NCBI RefSeq assembly: GCF_001467585.1
Contig: NZ_LNXY01000027.1
Coordinates: 62,001 to 126,000 of the forward strand
Direction: 5' to 3'
Length of the DNA stretch: 64,000 nt
DNA from: Legionella drozanskii LLAP-1
GTDB taxonomy: Bacteria > Pseudomonadota > Gammaproteobacteria > Legionellales > Legionellaceae
The position numbers and the translations under genes are program-made. Below the pieces are notes generated by a model. It was not told where the DNA came from. It made no database searches and saw only the letters and a program-made list of their open reading frames with translations. Of this stretch, positions 1 to 8,497 are shown piece by piece (position 1 is the stretch's first letter; each line of letters begins with the position of its first letter).

Positions 1-921
1 AAGTGTTTGTAGTGTCGAGCCATCGTGGCGCAAAGCAACCCTTGATTTAGAGTGGCTTAGTAAAGAGGATCCCGGTGTGTAGCAAGTCACTGGATGATAT
101 TGTCCATCCGGTCCCTTTTGCATCCCTCGATGAATGGAAGAATTTACAAAAGCTCTGGATTCTAATAACTCTGTTCTATACAGCCCACTGCTCTTATCAA
201 AAACAAGAAGAGATTGCCGGTGTGATGATAATCTGGGACCATGTTTCTCTGTTTCTTCGCTTGCCTCTCTAAACGCATCTATTCCTGATAGATCTAACAA
301 AGTGGCATCAGGGTAAATTGCTTCTTTAAGATTACGATTCAAAATCACAGTAGGATTACCACCAAAGTAAGGACCTAAACTATCAACGGTTACTCCGCCA
401 AGCACCTGATCAGTCTGTTTTACAACGTCTTCTCTATCATTCGACTGAGAGGCAGACAATTTTCTGTTATCACGTAAAGCTGAGTGTAATACTTGATTAG
501 TCGTACTGATTATCTGAGGGTTTTCCTCTTTAGGAATAACCATGAATGAATCAGAATCCATTGGCTTTTTGCGATGTAGTTGAGCATTATGGAGAACAAT
601 TGCTTCTTTTTGTGGTTTATTTGGTTTCACTAAAGTTATTTTGAAATCTTCTTCATGAGCCTTTAGAACAATTCCTCTTTTTCCTGATTGAGACAGCTCC
701 GGAACTATTAAACGAGTAGTCAAAGTTTTACGACCTAGAAAAGAAGTTGGTTTATAACCGAAGGTCGAATATTCTCTCTCTAAAATAGGTGTTGTTGTAA
801 AAACCGGCGAGTCTTTCGCTGCTGGGGGTAATTGACGTGCTATAGATTTAGGCAAACCAACGCCAGATTCGGCAAAAAAACCTTTTCCTTTTCCAGATAA
901 AACTCTTCCACCCGCTCTCAT
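1..921 (-). CDS. Unknown protein, 3' part beyond the window (Legionella-type accessory gene)
   Basis: Reading the minus strand from the ATG at 919-921 gives 307 codons with no stop, so the gene enters from the left edge and its C-terminus is missing. The start begins MRAGGRVLSGKGKGFF; a TATAAT hexamer lies at 953-958 on the same strand, but no good -35 box accompanies it. The visible part is hydrophilic, basic at its N-terminus, without signal peptide, membrane segment or any motif I recognise. It contains short segments such as VIPKEENPQ and GGVTVDSLGPYFGG. Function is not assignable. Its style (large, soluble, polar, no family) matches Legionella accessory or effector-candidate proteins, which is inference only. 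Confidence 0.7.
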   Translation of the reverse strand, partial: MRAGGRVLSGKGKGFFAESGVGLPKSIARQLPPAAKDSPVFTTTPILEREYSTFGYKPTSFLGRKTLTTRLIVPELSQSGKRGIVLKAHEEDFKITLVKPNKPQKEAIVLHNAQLHRKKPMDSDSFMVIPKEENPQIISTTNQVLHSALRDNRKLSASQSNDREDVVKQTDQVLGGVTVDSLGPYFGGNPTVILNRNLKEAIYPDATLLDLSGIDAFREASEETEKHGPRLSSHRQSLLVFDKSSGLYRTELLESRAFVNSSIHRGMQKGPDGQYHPVTCYTPGSSLLSHSKSRVALRHDGSTLQTL

Positions 922-1015
922 AATTAGCTCCAAAACCAATCTTTATAGATTAATTATAGAGCAGATAGATTTTTTTTTATCAGGTCAGCCTTGCATCCCG
1001 ATTTTTGTTATTAGC

Positions 1016-2287
1016 TTAGCCTTCAACCTGCAATTGTCCATGTACCTGAGGCGCCAATTCGGCATTGTTTTGATAGGTTTTTTCGTCTACAACTTTCGCC
1101 ACACAGGAATCAGACCAAACATTTAAAGCGGTTTCAAGCATATCGATTAAGCTATAGAAAGGTAAAATGATTCCCATTAAAGTAATAGGCACATTCATAC
1201 TTGCTAACAAGCTTGCACTGAGAAAGAAACATCCCATAGGCACGCCTGCATTACCAATGGCTGCGATGGTAGCTATAACGATCCATAATCCCATCATGGG
1301 TAAGGAGATTTCAATACCATGATTTTGCATGAGATAAATAACTGTAGTGAAGATAAACGCGGCACAGCCATTCATGTTTAAGCTTGTGCAAAGCGGCAAA
1401 ACAAAACGACTGATCTCTGGTTTTACCTTTAGATTTTTCTCTGCTGTTTCCATCGTCACAGGCAAAGTACCTACGGAAGATTTAGAGAAGAAAGCAACCG
1501 ACAATGCAGGAAGCATCCCTTTGAAGGCGGCAAAAGGTTTTATTCCCTGCGATTTAAGCCATAAAGGCAGAATAACTAGACCTTGGATAAGATTAGCAAG
1601 GACAATGATCAATAAATACTCCCCTATCCCTTTAATGGCGGAGCCCTCACGCAACTGCACCACAGTCGAAGTAATAAAACCGTAGAGACCAATTGGAATG
1701 ACAGTAATAACCCAATTAGTTATCACCATAAATAAACCATGCGCACCTCGAAAAAACTGAGTAATCGTTTTTCTTGCTTCAGGTTCTGGGATAAAACGGA
1801 TAGCAATACCAATAACAATCCCAATGAGCAAAACTCCCATGACTTGATGCTCTATAAAAGGTTCAAAAATGGTAGAAGGAATGAGATTGGCAATATGTTG
1901 AAAATAACCCAACTGATTTGTTGGTGGTTCAATAACACCCGGTTTAACCATCCCGATCATTCCCGGATGAATGAGAAGATACAATAAGCAACTTACTGCT
2001 GCCGCCACTAGGGTGGTGCCTAAAGTGTAACTCATCGCACGCCGCCATACGGTGCGCATTACACCGTCAGCCCGGTAATTAGATAAAGTAACAATAATGG
2101 ATAAAGCAATAATTGGCAGACTGATACATTTAAAAATTTTGATAAAAACGTCTGAAATAAATAAACCAAAGATTTTTAATAGAGCAATATCCGAGTAACC
2201 GCTAATGACGCCAAGAAAAATCATTACAGCATATAAAACCGGAATACTAAACCAACGTTTTTTGTGATGGGTGTGTTGAGCGCACAT
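1016..2287 (-). CDS. DAACS-family dicarboxylate/amino acid:cation symporter
   Basis: 423-residue inner-membrane secondary transporter of the DAACS (GltP/DctA/TcyP, SLC1-like) family, which moves acidic or neutral amino acids, cystine or C4-dicarboxylates with Na+ or H+. About eight hydrophobic segments are visible. The family serine-rich reentrant loop appears as SSVGTLP near residue 270, and the substrate/cation-binding NMNG at about 304-307. The start ATG is preceded by an AAGG-type ribosome binding site. Substrate cannot be read from the sequence. A 27-codon leader ORF with four terminal cysteine codons and a strong promoter lies directly upstream, which hints at a cysteine or cystine link; the known TcyP cystine symporter belongs to this family. 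The family call is secure and the substrate is open. Confidence 0.9.
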   Translation of the reverse strand: MCAQHTHHKKRWFSIPVLYAVMIFLGVISGYSDIALLKIFGLFISDVFIKIFKCISLPIIALSIIVTLSNYRADGVMRTVWRRAMSYTLGTTLVAAAVSCLLYLLIHPGMIGMVKPGVIEPPTNQLGYFQHIANLIPSTIFEPFIEHQVMGVLLIGIVIGIAIRFIPEPEARKTITQFFRGAHGLFMVITNWVITVIPIGLYGFITSTVVQLREGSAIKGIGEYLLIIVLANLIQGLVILPLWLKSQGIKPFAAFKGMLPALSVAFFSKSSVGTLPVTMETAEKNLKVKPEISRFVLPLCTSLNMNGCAAFIFTTVIYLMQNHGIEISLPMMGLWIVIATIAAIGNAGVPMGCFFLSASLLASMNVPITLMGIILPFYSLIDMLETALNVWSDSCVAKVVDEKTYQNNAELAPQVHGQLQVEG

Positions 2288-2340
2288 AGTAATACCTTTA
2301 AAAATTGATTAGGGATTTAGGGATAAAAACAAAGCAATGA

Positions 2341-2424
2341 CTAGCAACAACAACACAAAAGAGAAGAGAAGTGCGCTACTTGAGAAGATGGAGTAGTTTT
2401 GTGTAGCCAGCTAGGTTTTTTCAT
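2341..2424 (-). CDS. Polycysteine leader peptide (27 aa), candidate attenuator
   Basis: Short ORF from ATG 2424 to TAG 2341, reading MKKPSWLHKTTPSSQ, then VAHFSSLLCCCC and stop. Three TGT codons and one TGC stand immediately before the stop. A GGTG sequence lies just upstream of the ATG as a possible ribosome binding site. It starts about 30 nt after the expected start point of the promoter at 2462-2489 and ends 53 nt before the symporter gene. Short ORFs with Cys runs act as cysteine-responsive attenuators in mycobacteria; a similar role here is inference. No clear intrinsic terminator is seen between leader and gene. The rest of the 2288-2589 interval, roughly 2490-2589, shows nothing recognisable. 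Confidence 0.6.
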   Translation of the reverse strand: MKKPSWLHKTTPSSQVAHFSSLLCCCC

Positions 2425-2461
2425 AATCACCATTAGTTCAATTTTTAATCATTGAGAGCAT

Positions 2462-2489
2462 ATTTTAACATAGTGTGCTCCTGAGTCAA
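2462..2489 (-). promoter_or_regulatory. Sigma-70-type promoter for polycysteine leader and symporter
   Basis: On the minus strand, TTGACT (2489-2484, 5 of 6 matches to TTGACA) is followed after 16 bp by TAAAAT (2467-2462, 5 of 6 matches to TATAAT). It is the best promoter match I found in the window. It would give a transcript beginning near 2455 that carries the leader ORF and then the DAACS gene. Confidence 0.6.
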
Positions 2490-2589
2490 GACCTATATTA
2501 ATGAGTAACACTGCCTTGAGGGTTCCCTGAGCAAATCCCTAAGGCTTGACCCCAGTTTTGGACCTCTGTGGTCTAAGCAATGGACCTCT

Positions 2590-3636
2590 CTAAGCCAAGG
2601 CCAAATGAGCTTGTTTTAACTTCAATATTCTTTGATAGGCTTGCTCAATGCGAATACGCTCGATGGCGTTATTGTGGACTAACTCTTCGATTCTATCAAT
2701 CACTTCAGGCGCTGTAATCTCACCCAACTGGTTAGCCAAGATAACCATGTCGGCACCTGCATTAATGGTCAAGCGTAAAGCCTCATCAAGCGAATAATGA
2801 TTAGAGATTGCTTGCATCTGCAAATCATCACTGATAATTACCCCATCAAATCCTAATTTCTCTCGTAATATCCCTGTAAGAATGGACTTCGACAAAGTAG
2901 CCGGTAATCCGCCTGTATCCAGTTTACGATTGATCACATGAGCCGTCATTATCATCATCGGGTACTTATGTTGATTTAGCAATTGAGAATAAGGTTCGAG
3001 CTCGTTGGGTTGAAAGGTTTCCGTCACATCAACAAAACCTTCATGCGTATCGCCAATAGCACTTCCGTGACCAGGAAAATGCTTATAACAGCAAGTGATA
3101 CCGTGCTCAGAAAAAATTTCAACAAACTTTTTTGCAAGCCGTTCTACCTGGGCTGGTTCAGATGAAAAACTACGACCAAGCCTGCCAATTATTCCTTGTT
3201 CTTGAGATAAATTAAGATCAACAAGCGGTGCAAAATTCAAATTAAAACCCAGTGATTTTACAGTTTCAGCCATTTTCTCTATTTCTGCTTGTAAAGCAGT
3301 CTCTGACAGCATGGTGAGTTCAATAGGTTTTTTTGTTGTTATACATCCAGGAATATGACGTAACCTATCAACAGCGCCACCTTCATAATCAATAGCGATA
3401 AACGGAGCTGGAGTCTGTTTTGCATAGGCACGAATTTGATGGGTTAATTGTTTGATTTGTGCCTGATCAACTAAATTTTTTCCTTGGCGTTGATTAACTA
3501 AATCGTAATCGAATAGTAAAACACCGCCAATACCATCCCTACTTAACCAATTAGCCACAGGACTCTGATCATCAATCGCAGCACCTGCAAAGCCCATGAT
3601 CAGCATTTGTCCAATTTGATGCCTCAAGTTAGTCAA
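2590..3636 (-). CDS. nagZ: Glycoside hydrolase family 3 beta-N-acetylhexosaminidase (NagZ-like)
   Basis: 348 residues, the usual size for single-domain cytoplasmic NagZ, which removes GlcNAc from GlcNAc-anhydro-muropeptides during peptidoglycan recycling. The GH3 signature KHFPGHG is at 185-191, followed by DTHEG at 196-200, which carries the Asp-His acid/base dyad. IISDDLQM near 267 supplies the likely nucleophile Asp270. The segment IIGRLGRSFS near 149 is typical of the wider GH3 N-acetylglucosaminidase group. There is no signal peptide. It stands alone; the short exported-protein gene upstream on the same strand is separated from it by a hairpin. The GH3 call is firm; the physiological role as NagZ is probable. 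Confidence 0.85.
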   Translation of the reverse strand: MTNLRHQIGQMLIMGFAGAAIDDQSPVANWLSRDGIGGVLLFDYDLVNQRQGKNLVDQAQIKQLTHQIRAYAKQTPAPFIAIDYEGGAVDRLRHIPGCITTKKPIELTMLSETALQAEIEKMAETVKSLGFNLNFAPLVDLNLSQEQGIIGRLGRSFSSEPAQVERLAKKFVEIFSEHGITCCYKHFPGHGSAIGDTHEGFVDVTETFQPNELEPYSQLLNQHKYPMMIMTAHVINRKLDTGGLPATLSKSILTGILREKLGFDGVIISDDLQMQAISNHYSLDEALRLTINAGADMVILANQLGEITAPEVIDRIEELVHNNAIERIRIEQAYQRILKLKQAHLALA

Positions 3637-3687
3637 CTCTTATCCTCTTTATTTATTCTTCTTTTAGTGCCTTGCATCATACACAAA

Positions 3688-3713
3688 GCCTCAAACTTCT
3701 GCCAGTTTGAGGC
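3688..3713 (-). terminator. Perfect 10-bp hairpin downstream of the small exported protein gene
   Basis: GCCTCAAACT at 3688-3697 and AGTTTGAGGC at 3704-3713 are perfect inverted copies around a 6-nt loop. It lies just after the gene ending at 3764 and before nagZ. The T-tract that follows on the minus strand is weak (TTTGTG), so it may be a terminator or an mRNA-stabilising hairpin. Confidence 0.6.
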
Positions 3714-3763
3714 AATACGAAACTGCAACCAAAGCACTAACCTTTGTTGGTAGGTTAAGCTTT

Positions 3764-4225
3764 CTATGGTTTAGGTTGTTGTGGCTTTTGAATTGGCGGA
3801 ATCCCTTTAAAGTCACAGTGGCAATTGCCGGCAGCATCAGGTGGAAAAGGCACTGCTGCAAAATCGGCAGGATAACAAACAGGAATTTCCCAAGCGATTT
3901 GATCTGCGCCTATCGAGCCGGGTAGGAACCAATAGCGCAGTGCCATATAAACTTTTCCTTTATCAGACTGCCAAAAAATAGGTTGAAAACTAGCTTGATA
4001 CATTAATTTCTGGGCAGGCTGACACTCAAAAGTTTGTCTTGCCCAAGAGGTTCCTTTAGGAGCTTCCACTGTAGTTAAGGTCTGATTGGTTGTGGCATCG
4101 ATAACAGTCACTTTTACATCGTAATTTGTCCAGCAACTATCCTTAGCTAAAGTAAAATAACAGGGAAATGCCAGAAGTTGAGAAGATACCATGGTTAAAA
4201 AAACCGAAAGTAAAGACTTAATCAT
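3764..4225 (-). CDS. Small exported protein of unknown function
   Basis: 153 residues with a clear Sec signal peptide: MIKSLL, a hydrophobic core, and a likely cleavage after SSQLLA near residue 19. The mature protein has several cysteines (FPCYF, DSCW, FECQ, PVCY, NCHCDF), consistent with disulfides in the periplasm, and ends in a proline/glutamine-rich tail. I do not recognise a domain. Small secreted proteins with this pattern are common in Legionella, but no specific role can be given. It is followed by a hairpin and appears to be monocistronic. Confidence 0.75.
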   Translation of the reverse strand: MIKSLLSVFLTMVSSQLLAFPCYFTLAKDSCWTNYDVKVTVIDATTNQTLTTVEAPKGTSWARQTFECQPAQKLMYQASFQPIFWQSDKGKVYMALRYWFLPGSIGADQIAWEIPVCYPADFAAVPFPPDAAGNCHCDFKGIPPIQKPQQPKP

Positions 4226-4302
4226 AAAGACATTCCTAAATATACTAATCGTTGATAATCTAATTATATGCGTAGATTTGTAATTTGCACGCTAGAACTG
4301 GG

Positions 4303-4331
4303 TTGATTTCCTGGTGGTATAAGTATATTCT
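4303..4331 (+). promoter_or_regulatory. Possible promoter of tRNA-Ser
   Basis: TTGATT (4303-4308), a 17-bp spacer and TATTCT (4326-4331) precede the tRNA by 11 bp. The segment between the -10 box and the tRNA is GC-rich (CGCGCC), as is usual for stable-RNA promoters. The hexamer matches are modest. Confidence 0.3.
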
Positions 4332-4342
4332 TTCGCGCCATA

Positions 4343-4430
4343 GGAGAGATGGCCGAGCGGTTGAAGGCGCACGCCTGGAAAGTGTGTATACGGAAACGTA
4401 TCGAGGGTTCGAATCCCTCTCTCTCCGCCA
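4343..4430 (+). tRNA. tRNA-Ser (anticodon GGA)
   Basis: 88-nt tRNA with acceptor stem GGAGAGA/TCTCTCC, encoded 3' CCA, D-arm containing GAGCGGTTGAAGG, anticodon loop CTGGAAA giving anticodon GGA (reads UCC and UCU), a long variable arm (TACG-GAAA-CGTA) typical of class II tRNA-Ser, and T-arm GGGTTCGAATCCC. The 3' end is convergent with an SDR gene. No phage or island attachment duplication was seen next to it. Confidence 0.97.
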
Positions 4431-4440
4431 AATTGCTTTA

Positions 4441-5235
4441 TTACACCTTAAGCCTAGGTGCTAGAAAACGAAAAACTGCTGGCAAGAAACGCATTACTAA
4501 CAAACCAAATCGCTCTTTCATTCCCGCTACAATAACTTCCGCTTTATCATGTTCAATTGCCTTCCGAATTTTTTCTGCACATATTTCAGGAGGAATAGCA
4601 TTAAGATGAAATCGATCAATTTTTCCATAGGAAGATCCATCGCCCAGTAATGCATGTGTTGAAATTTCTGTTTTTACATAGCCAGGATAAACCATTGTGA
4701 TTTTAATCTCGGTTTTCGCCAACTCGTTGCGTAGCGATTCAAAATAGCCTCTTAACGCATGCTTACTAGCACTATAGGCAGAGCGAGTTTGTATACCATA
4801 GAATCCTAATATGCTCGAGACAATCACGACATGACCACTATTGCGCTCTAACATTCCTTTGAGAACAGGACGAGTCAATGCAATTGTTCCTAAAAAATTA
4901 ATATGCATAATTTTTTCGTCTACCTTCAGCAAAGCGTCGGCAGCTAAATATCGTTGGGAAATACCCCCATTATTAATTAAGACATCAATAGGCCCATGCT
5001 GTTTCAAGACTACGTTAGCCTTATCCTCAAGCTCATGATATTTTTCAAGATCGAGGGGAATTACCACATGTCTTTCAGGATGAACACAATTTCCTCGAAC
5101 ACGCTGAAGTTCTTTTTCATGCCTTGCAGACAGGATAACTTTTGCCCCTGCTCGAGCCATTTCATAAGATAAGGCTTCACCAATACCTGAAGAAGCACCC
5201 GTAATCCAAACTGTTTTATCCTTTAACTGCGTCAT
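4441..5235 (-). CDS. Short-chain dehydrogenase/reductase
   Basis: 264 residues from the chosen ATG at 5235, which has a good AAGGAAGAG ribosome binding site; an upstream in-frame ATG at 5298 would add 21 residues without such a site. Classical SDR: NAD(P)-binding TGASSGIGEAL near residue 10, NNGGIS in the middle, then a catalytic Ser and YSASK (Tyr-Lys pair). The C-terminus is hydrophobic with basic residues (FLPAVFRFLAPRLKV), suggesting peripheral membrane association, as in the DHRS7/steroid-dehydrogenase-like SDRs. Substrate unknown. It is convergent with tRNA-Ser and divergent from the aldo/keto reductase. Confidence 0.85.
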   Translation of the reverse strand: MTQLKDKTVWITGASSGIGEALSYEMARAGAKVILSARHEKELQRVRGNCVHPERHVVIPLDLEKYHELEDKANVVLKQHGPIDVLINNGGISQRYLAADALLKVDEKIMHINFLGTIALTRPVLKGMLERNSGHVVIVSSILGFYGIQTRSAYSASKHALRGYFESLRNELAKTEIKITMVYPGYVKTEISTHALLGDGSSYGKIDRFHLNAIPPEICAEKIRKAIEHDKAEVIVAGMKERFGLLVMRFLPAVFRFLAPRLKV

Positions 5236-5426
5236 GCACTCTTCCTTGTTTCTCGCTTGGTTTAGCCTAAAAATCCCCCTAATCTGTATAAATTCCACTC
5301 TAACATCTTCGGGTTATCAAACCCATACTTATTATAAGTTCATCACAATATAATAAAAATTATCAAAGTCGACCTATACTCAAGATATTTGTGTACAGTC
5401 ATTTTAAGATGCCAATGGAGTGTGCA

Positions 5427-6407
5427 ATGAAACAAGTTAGATTAGGGAATCAAGGACTTGTTGTTTCTCGTTTAGGTTTGGGCTGTATGGGAATGTCAGA
5501 GTTTTATAAAGGAGGTAGTGAAAAAGAATCCATGGCAACCATCCAACTTGCGATTGAAAATGGTTTAAATTTTCTTGACACAGCCGATATATATGGGCCT
5601 TTCGCTAATGAACAATTAATCGGAAAAGCGATTAAAGATTATCGTGACAAATTAATAATCGCTACAAAATTTGGCAATGAGCGTGCCGTTGATGGCCAAT
5701 TTGTTGGAATCAATGGCCGCCCAGAATATGTATACCAATCTTGTAATGCCTCATTAGAACGTTTAGGAGTTACAGAAATTGATTTGTATTATCAACAGCG
5801 CGTCGACCCCAATGTTCCTATTGAAGAAACCATAGGCGCAATGGCTGAACTCGTCACAATGGGGAAGGTTCGTTATCTAGGAATCTGCGAAGCGAAACCA
5901 GAAACAATTCGTCGCGCCCATAAAATTCACCCCATGAGCGCTCTGCAAACAGAATACTCACTCTGGAGTCGAGATCCGGAAGACAAGATTTTAGAAACAG
6001 TCAAGGAGTTGAATATCGGCTTTGTCGCTTATAGCCCTCTTGGTCGAGGGTTTCTAACGGGGCGATTCAAGCAACCTGAGGATTTTGCCGAGGATGATTA
6101 TCGACTCTATTTGCCGCGTTTCCAAAATGCAAATTTCTATAAAAATCTGGCAATTGTCGATGAGCTTGAACGTTTAGCGCTAAAAAAAGGCATTACACCC
6201 GCTCAACTTGCTTTAGCATGGCTGCTCGCACAAGGAGAAAATATTGTACCTATTCCGGGAACAAAATTACGCCGACGCCTTAAAGAAAATATAGCGGCAA
6301 CTGAAATTAACCTGTCGCCCGAAGAACTTCAAACAATCAATAACTTAGCGCCCAAAGGATTTGCATCAGGCGCACGTTATCGGGATATGAGTTCGATTAA
6401 CCACTAG
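5427..6407 (+). CDS. Aldo/keto reductase with catalytic His replaced by Gln
   Basis: 326 residues from ATG 5427, which follows a GGAG site; upstream in-frame starts add only a short non-homologous leader. NADPH-dependent AKR TIM barrel, close to the AKR13/YakC-like group: [11 protein letters not shown] near the start, [10 protein letters not shown] with the tetrad Asp and Tyr, ATKFGNE with the tetrad Lys, and PLGRGFLTG plus [11 protein letters not shown] for cofactor binding. The segment normally read as YYQHRVD is YYQQRVD here, so the fourth tetrad residue is Gln. The gene ends at a terminator. The physiological substrate is unknown. Confidence 0.88.
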   Translation: MKQVRLGNQGLVVSRLGLGCMGMSEFYKGGSEKESMATIQLAIENGLNFLDTADIYGPFANEQLIGKAIKDYRDKLIIATKFGNERAVDGQFVGINGRPEYVYQSCNASLERLGVTEIDLYYQQRVDPNVPIEETIGAMAELVTMGKVRYLGICEAKPETIRRAHKIHPMSALQTEYSLWSRDPEDKILETVKELNIGFVAYSPLGRGFLTGRFKQPEDFAEDDYRLYLPRFQNANFYKNLAIVDELERLALKKGITPAQLALAWLLAQGENIVPIPGTKLRRRLKENIAATEINLSPEELQTINNLAPKGFASGARYRDMSSINH

Positions 6408-6416
6408 ACACGGAAA

Positions 6417-6442
6417 AACCCGTGAGGGATCACGGGTTCTTT
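6417..6442 (+). terminator. Terminator after the aldo/keto reductase
   Basis: AACCCGTG (6417-6424) and CACGGGTT (6431-6438) form a perfect 8-bp stem with a 6-nt loop, followed by CTTTA. A's precede the stem, so it can also serve the convergent gene that ends at 6468. Confidence 0.75.
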
Positions 6443-6467
6443 AGTTAAATAGCTCGAAATCCAGAGG

Positions 6468-8453
6468 TTAGGGATTTGTTACTATTGCCTCTCTATGTTT
6501 TTGCTCATCGTCAGTATCCTCTTCGTCAGTATCCTCTTCCTCTTCTGACGATTGACCATTACCGCTAATAAATTCGACAAAGTTAAACCATGCGCTTGGC
6601 TTTTTCTTTGTGAGTTTGGAGCTCCTTTCCTTATCCAACTCTTCATCGGAACTATCACTCTTAGAACTATCTGCTGGAAAAAATGCATCCCTTAGTTTTG
6701 CATGTTTTGGTTGCTTTGATTGTAACTCCTCTCCACAAAGTATTGAGGCGACGTTTTTAGCATCTGCAGCATTTTCAAAGAGTAACTCTAAGTTACTCTG
6801 CGTAAGTTTGTCCTTACTAGCTAATATGCTACTTGCTTCAGCAAGATCTTTGCAGTGTTCGGCGTTCTCACATAAAAGATCAAAATTCGACTGATTAAAT
6901 AACTTAGCCTCTAATAAAGTGGTTTGCAGCCCAGAAAATCGACGTCCGATTAACTTATTCTCATATAACCGTTTTAAATTTCCATAGCTTTCAGAATACT
7001 CTTTATTAAAGAGATTGTTCTCGCTCATCCGTTGTAAGATTAAGGCAGCAACTGATGCCTCTGAACTCCGAGAAAGTACTAATCCTCTACTTTCAGAGGT
7101 ATTGAGTTGGGTTAAATCCAATAATTTATAAACAGAGGCTAGGCCTAAAGCAAAAGCCGGAGCTTGAGAAATGAAATTTCTAGTCTCGGTATTATAATTG
7201 GATGATTTTCTGGCTAGGACTATTCCTTCAGCCAGCGCCTCCGCATGCTCTGGCACTTCAAGCACCGCACGCAAATCTTTTTCATCAAAATGAGATGAGC
7301 TGATCAATATATAAACACCCTCAGCAATATTTACACCATAGTGAGGAACCGCAAATAAACAATCTAATACGAGCCTCTCCTGAAAGGAGTCAAGGGTTAA
7401 TTGACATAGTTTACTGGCCGCCAATTCCACATTGAAAATGTCCCCGGTTTTTAAAAGGTCATTCCAACAATGCTCAAGCTCCCAATCAGCTTGCCGGAAA
7501 TGAGCTATCACGCGGCTAATTTCTTTACTTCTTCGTATTGACTCAGGATGTGCGAAAAGCTCTGTCACAAACGAGGATTTTAAGTGCTCGGCTGAATGCA
7601 ATCCTTCAACAATTCCTAGCAGATCAGACCAAAGCTCATCATTTTTGAAAAGAGCTGTTAGATTTGTCTGCATCATGAGTAAAGGAATAGGACCAAAAAA
7701 TGCTAAAATTTTCCTTAGTAAAACCAGCTTTTTTACTTCTGGTGGACTTACAACAGCAGCATCTTGGTTATCTAGACTCTCCAATTTTTCCAAGTTAATT
7801 TCTTTACATAAGCCATGGTTACTTAGCAAGATTAAAAGATCGGTGATTAGCTGTGCATTGTTGCTTTTAAGAACTAACAAATAAGCTGATTTATCGAAAA
7901 CTTTGGCATCAACTAATTTACTGATAAACTGTAGTTTATTATCCAGTACCTCTTTATTGGCTTGAGCGCATATTTCAGCTAAAAAAGCTTGGGGCTCATC
8001 TGAAGGAACAATGGGGGTCAAGGCATCTAGGAGTTGAGCTAACAGATAACCATGTTCCTCATCTTTACCTGTCAACAATGATTCCTTTTCTTCTGGCTCT
8101 TCCTTTTTTTCTTCAACAGTGTATTCCTCCAAAAGCCTTAAATAAATTGCACTTAGCTTTTCTGATTTAAAATGGTTTACTGCTTTTTTACCACCTAATT
8201 TATTAGCGAGTGCCCCTAAAGTGATACTACTTGGATGTTCGGTCCAAGAATTTTTGCCACGTATAATGATAGCTAATTCTATGTATTCTTCATCTGTTAA
8301 CTCTCTATCCTCAACAACTTCTTCAACATTCCCATTGATTTTATTATAAAAAATTTCTAACACTTTAATGTGACTTTCTTTCCACTTGGAACGAAGATAA
8401 CTGACATTAGCTACATATTGATTAAGCGCAGTTTTAACATCTGAAATTTTCAT
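6468..8453 (-). CDS. Large helical-repeat protein with acidic tail, effector candidate
   Basis: 661-residue soluble protein with no recognised enzyme domain. The C-terminal half shows degenerate alpha-helical repeats of about 33-35 residues, for example PEHAEALAEGIVLAR (about 401-415), SNFDLLCENAEHCKDLAEA (about 522-540) and SNLELLFENAADAKNVAS (about 553-570). This repeat style is familiar from Legionella and Coxiella proteins. An N-terminal Glu-rich stretch (112-125) and a C-terminal region of lysines followed by EEEEDTDEEDTDDE (about 637-650) are striking. Glu-rich C-termini occur in Dot/Icm substrates, so an effector role is plausible but unproven. Monocistronic, facing the AKR terminator. 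Confidence 0.8.
   Translation of the reverse strand: MKISDVKTALNQYVANVSYLRSKWKESHIKVLEIFYNKINGNVEEVVEDRELTDEEYIELAIIIRGKNSWTEHPSSITLGALANKLGGKKAVNHFKSEKLSAIYLRLLEEYTVEEKKEEPEEKESLLTGKDEEHGYLLAQLLDALTPIVPSDEPQAFLAEICAQANKEVLDNKLQFISKLVDAKVFDKSAYLLVLKSNNAQLITDLLILLSNHGLCKEINLEKLESLDNQDAAVVSPPEVKKLVLLRKILAFFGPIPLLMMQTNLTALFKNDELWSDLLGIVEGLHSAEHLKSSFVTELFAHPESIRRSKEISRVIAHFRQADWELEHCWNDLLKTGDIFNVELAASKLCQLTLDSFQERLVLDCLFAVPHYGVNIAEGVYILISSSHFDEKDLRAVLEVPEHAEALAEGIVLARKSSNYNTETRNFISQAPAFALGLASVYKLLDLTQLNTSESRGLVLSRSSEASVAALILQRMSENNLFNKEYSESYGNLKRLYENKLIGRRFSGLQTTLLEAKLFNQSNFDLLCENAEHCKDLAEASSILASKDKLTQSNLELLFENAADAKNVASILCGEELQSKQPKHAKLRDAFFPADSSKSDSSDEELDKERSSKLTKKKPSAWFNFVEFISGNGQSSEEEEDTDEEDTDDEQKHREAIVTNP
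6509..6538. repeat. Perfect 15-bp tandem duplication in coding sequence
   Basis: CGTCAGTATCCTCTT is present twice back to back. On the minus strand it encodes the repeated EEDTD block in the acidic tail of the 661-residue protein. Being in frame, it changes tail length by five residues per copy. Confidence 0.9.
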
Positions 8454-8497
8454 CGATCTATCCTATCCCTGTTTATTGAATACTGAGGTTAGTTGCC

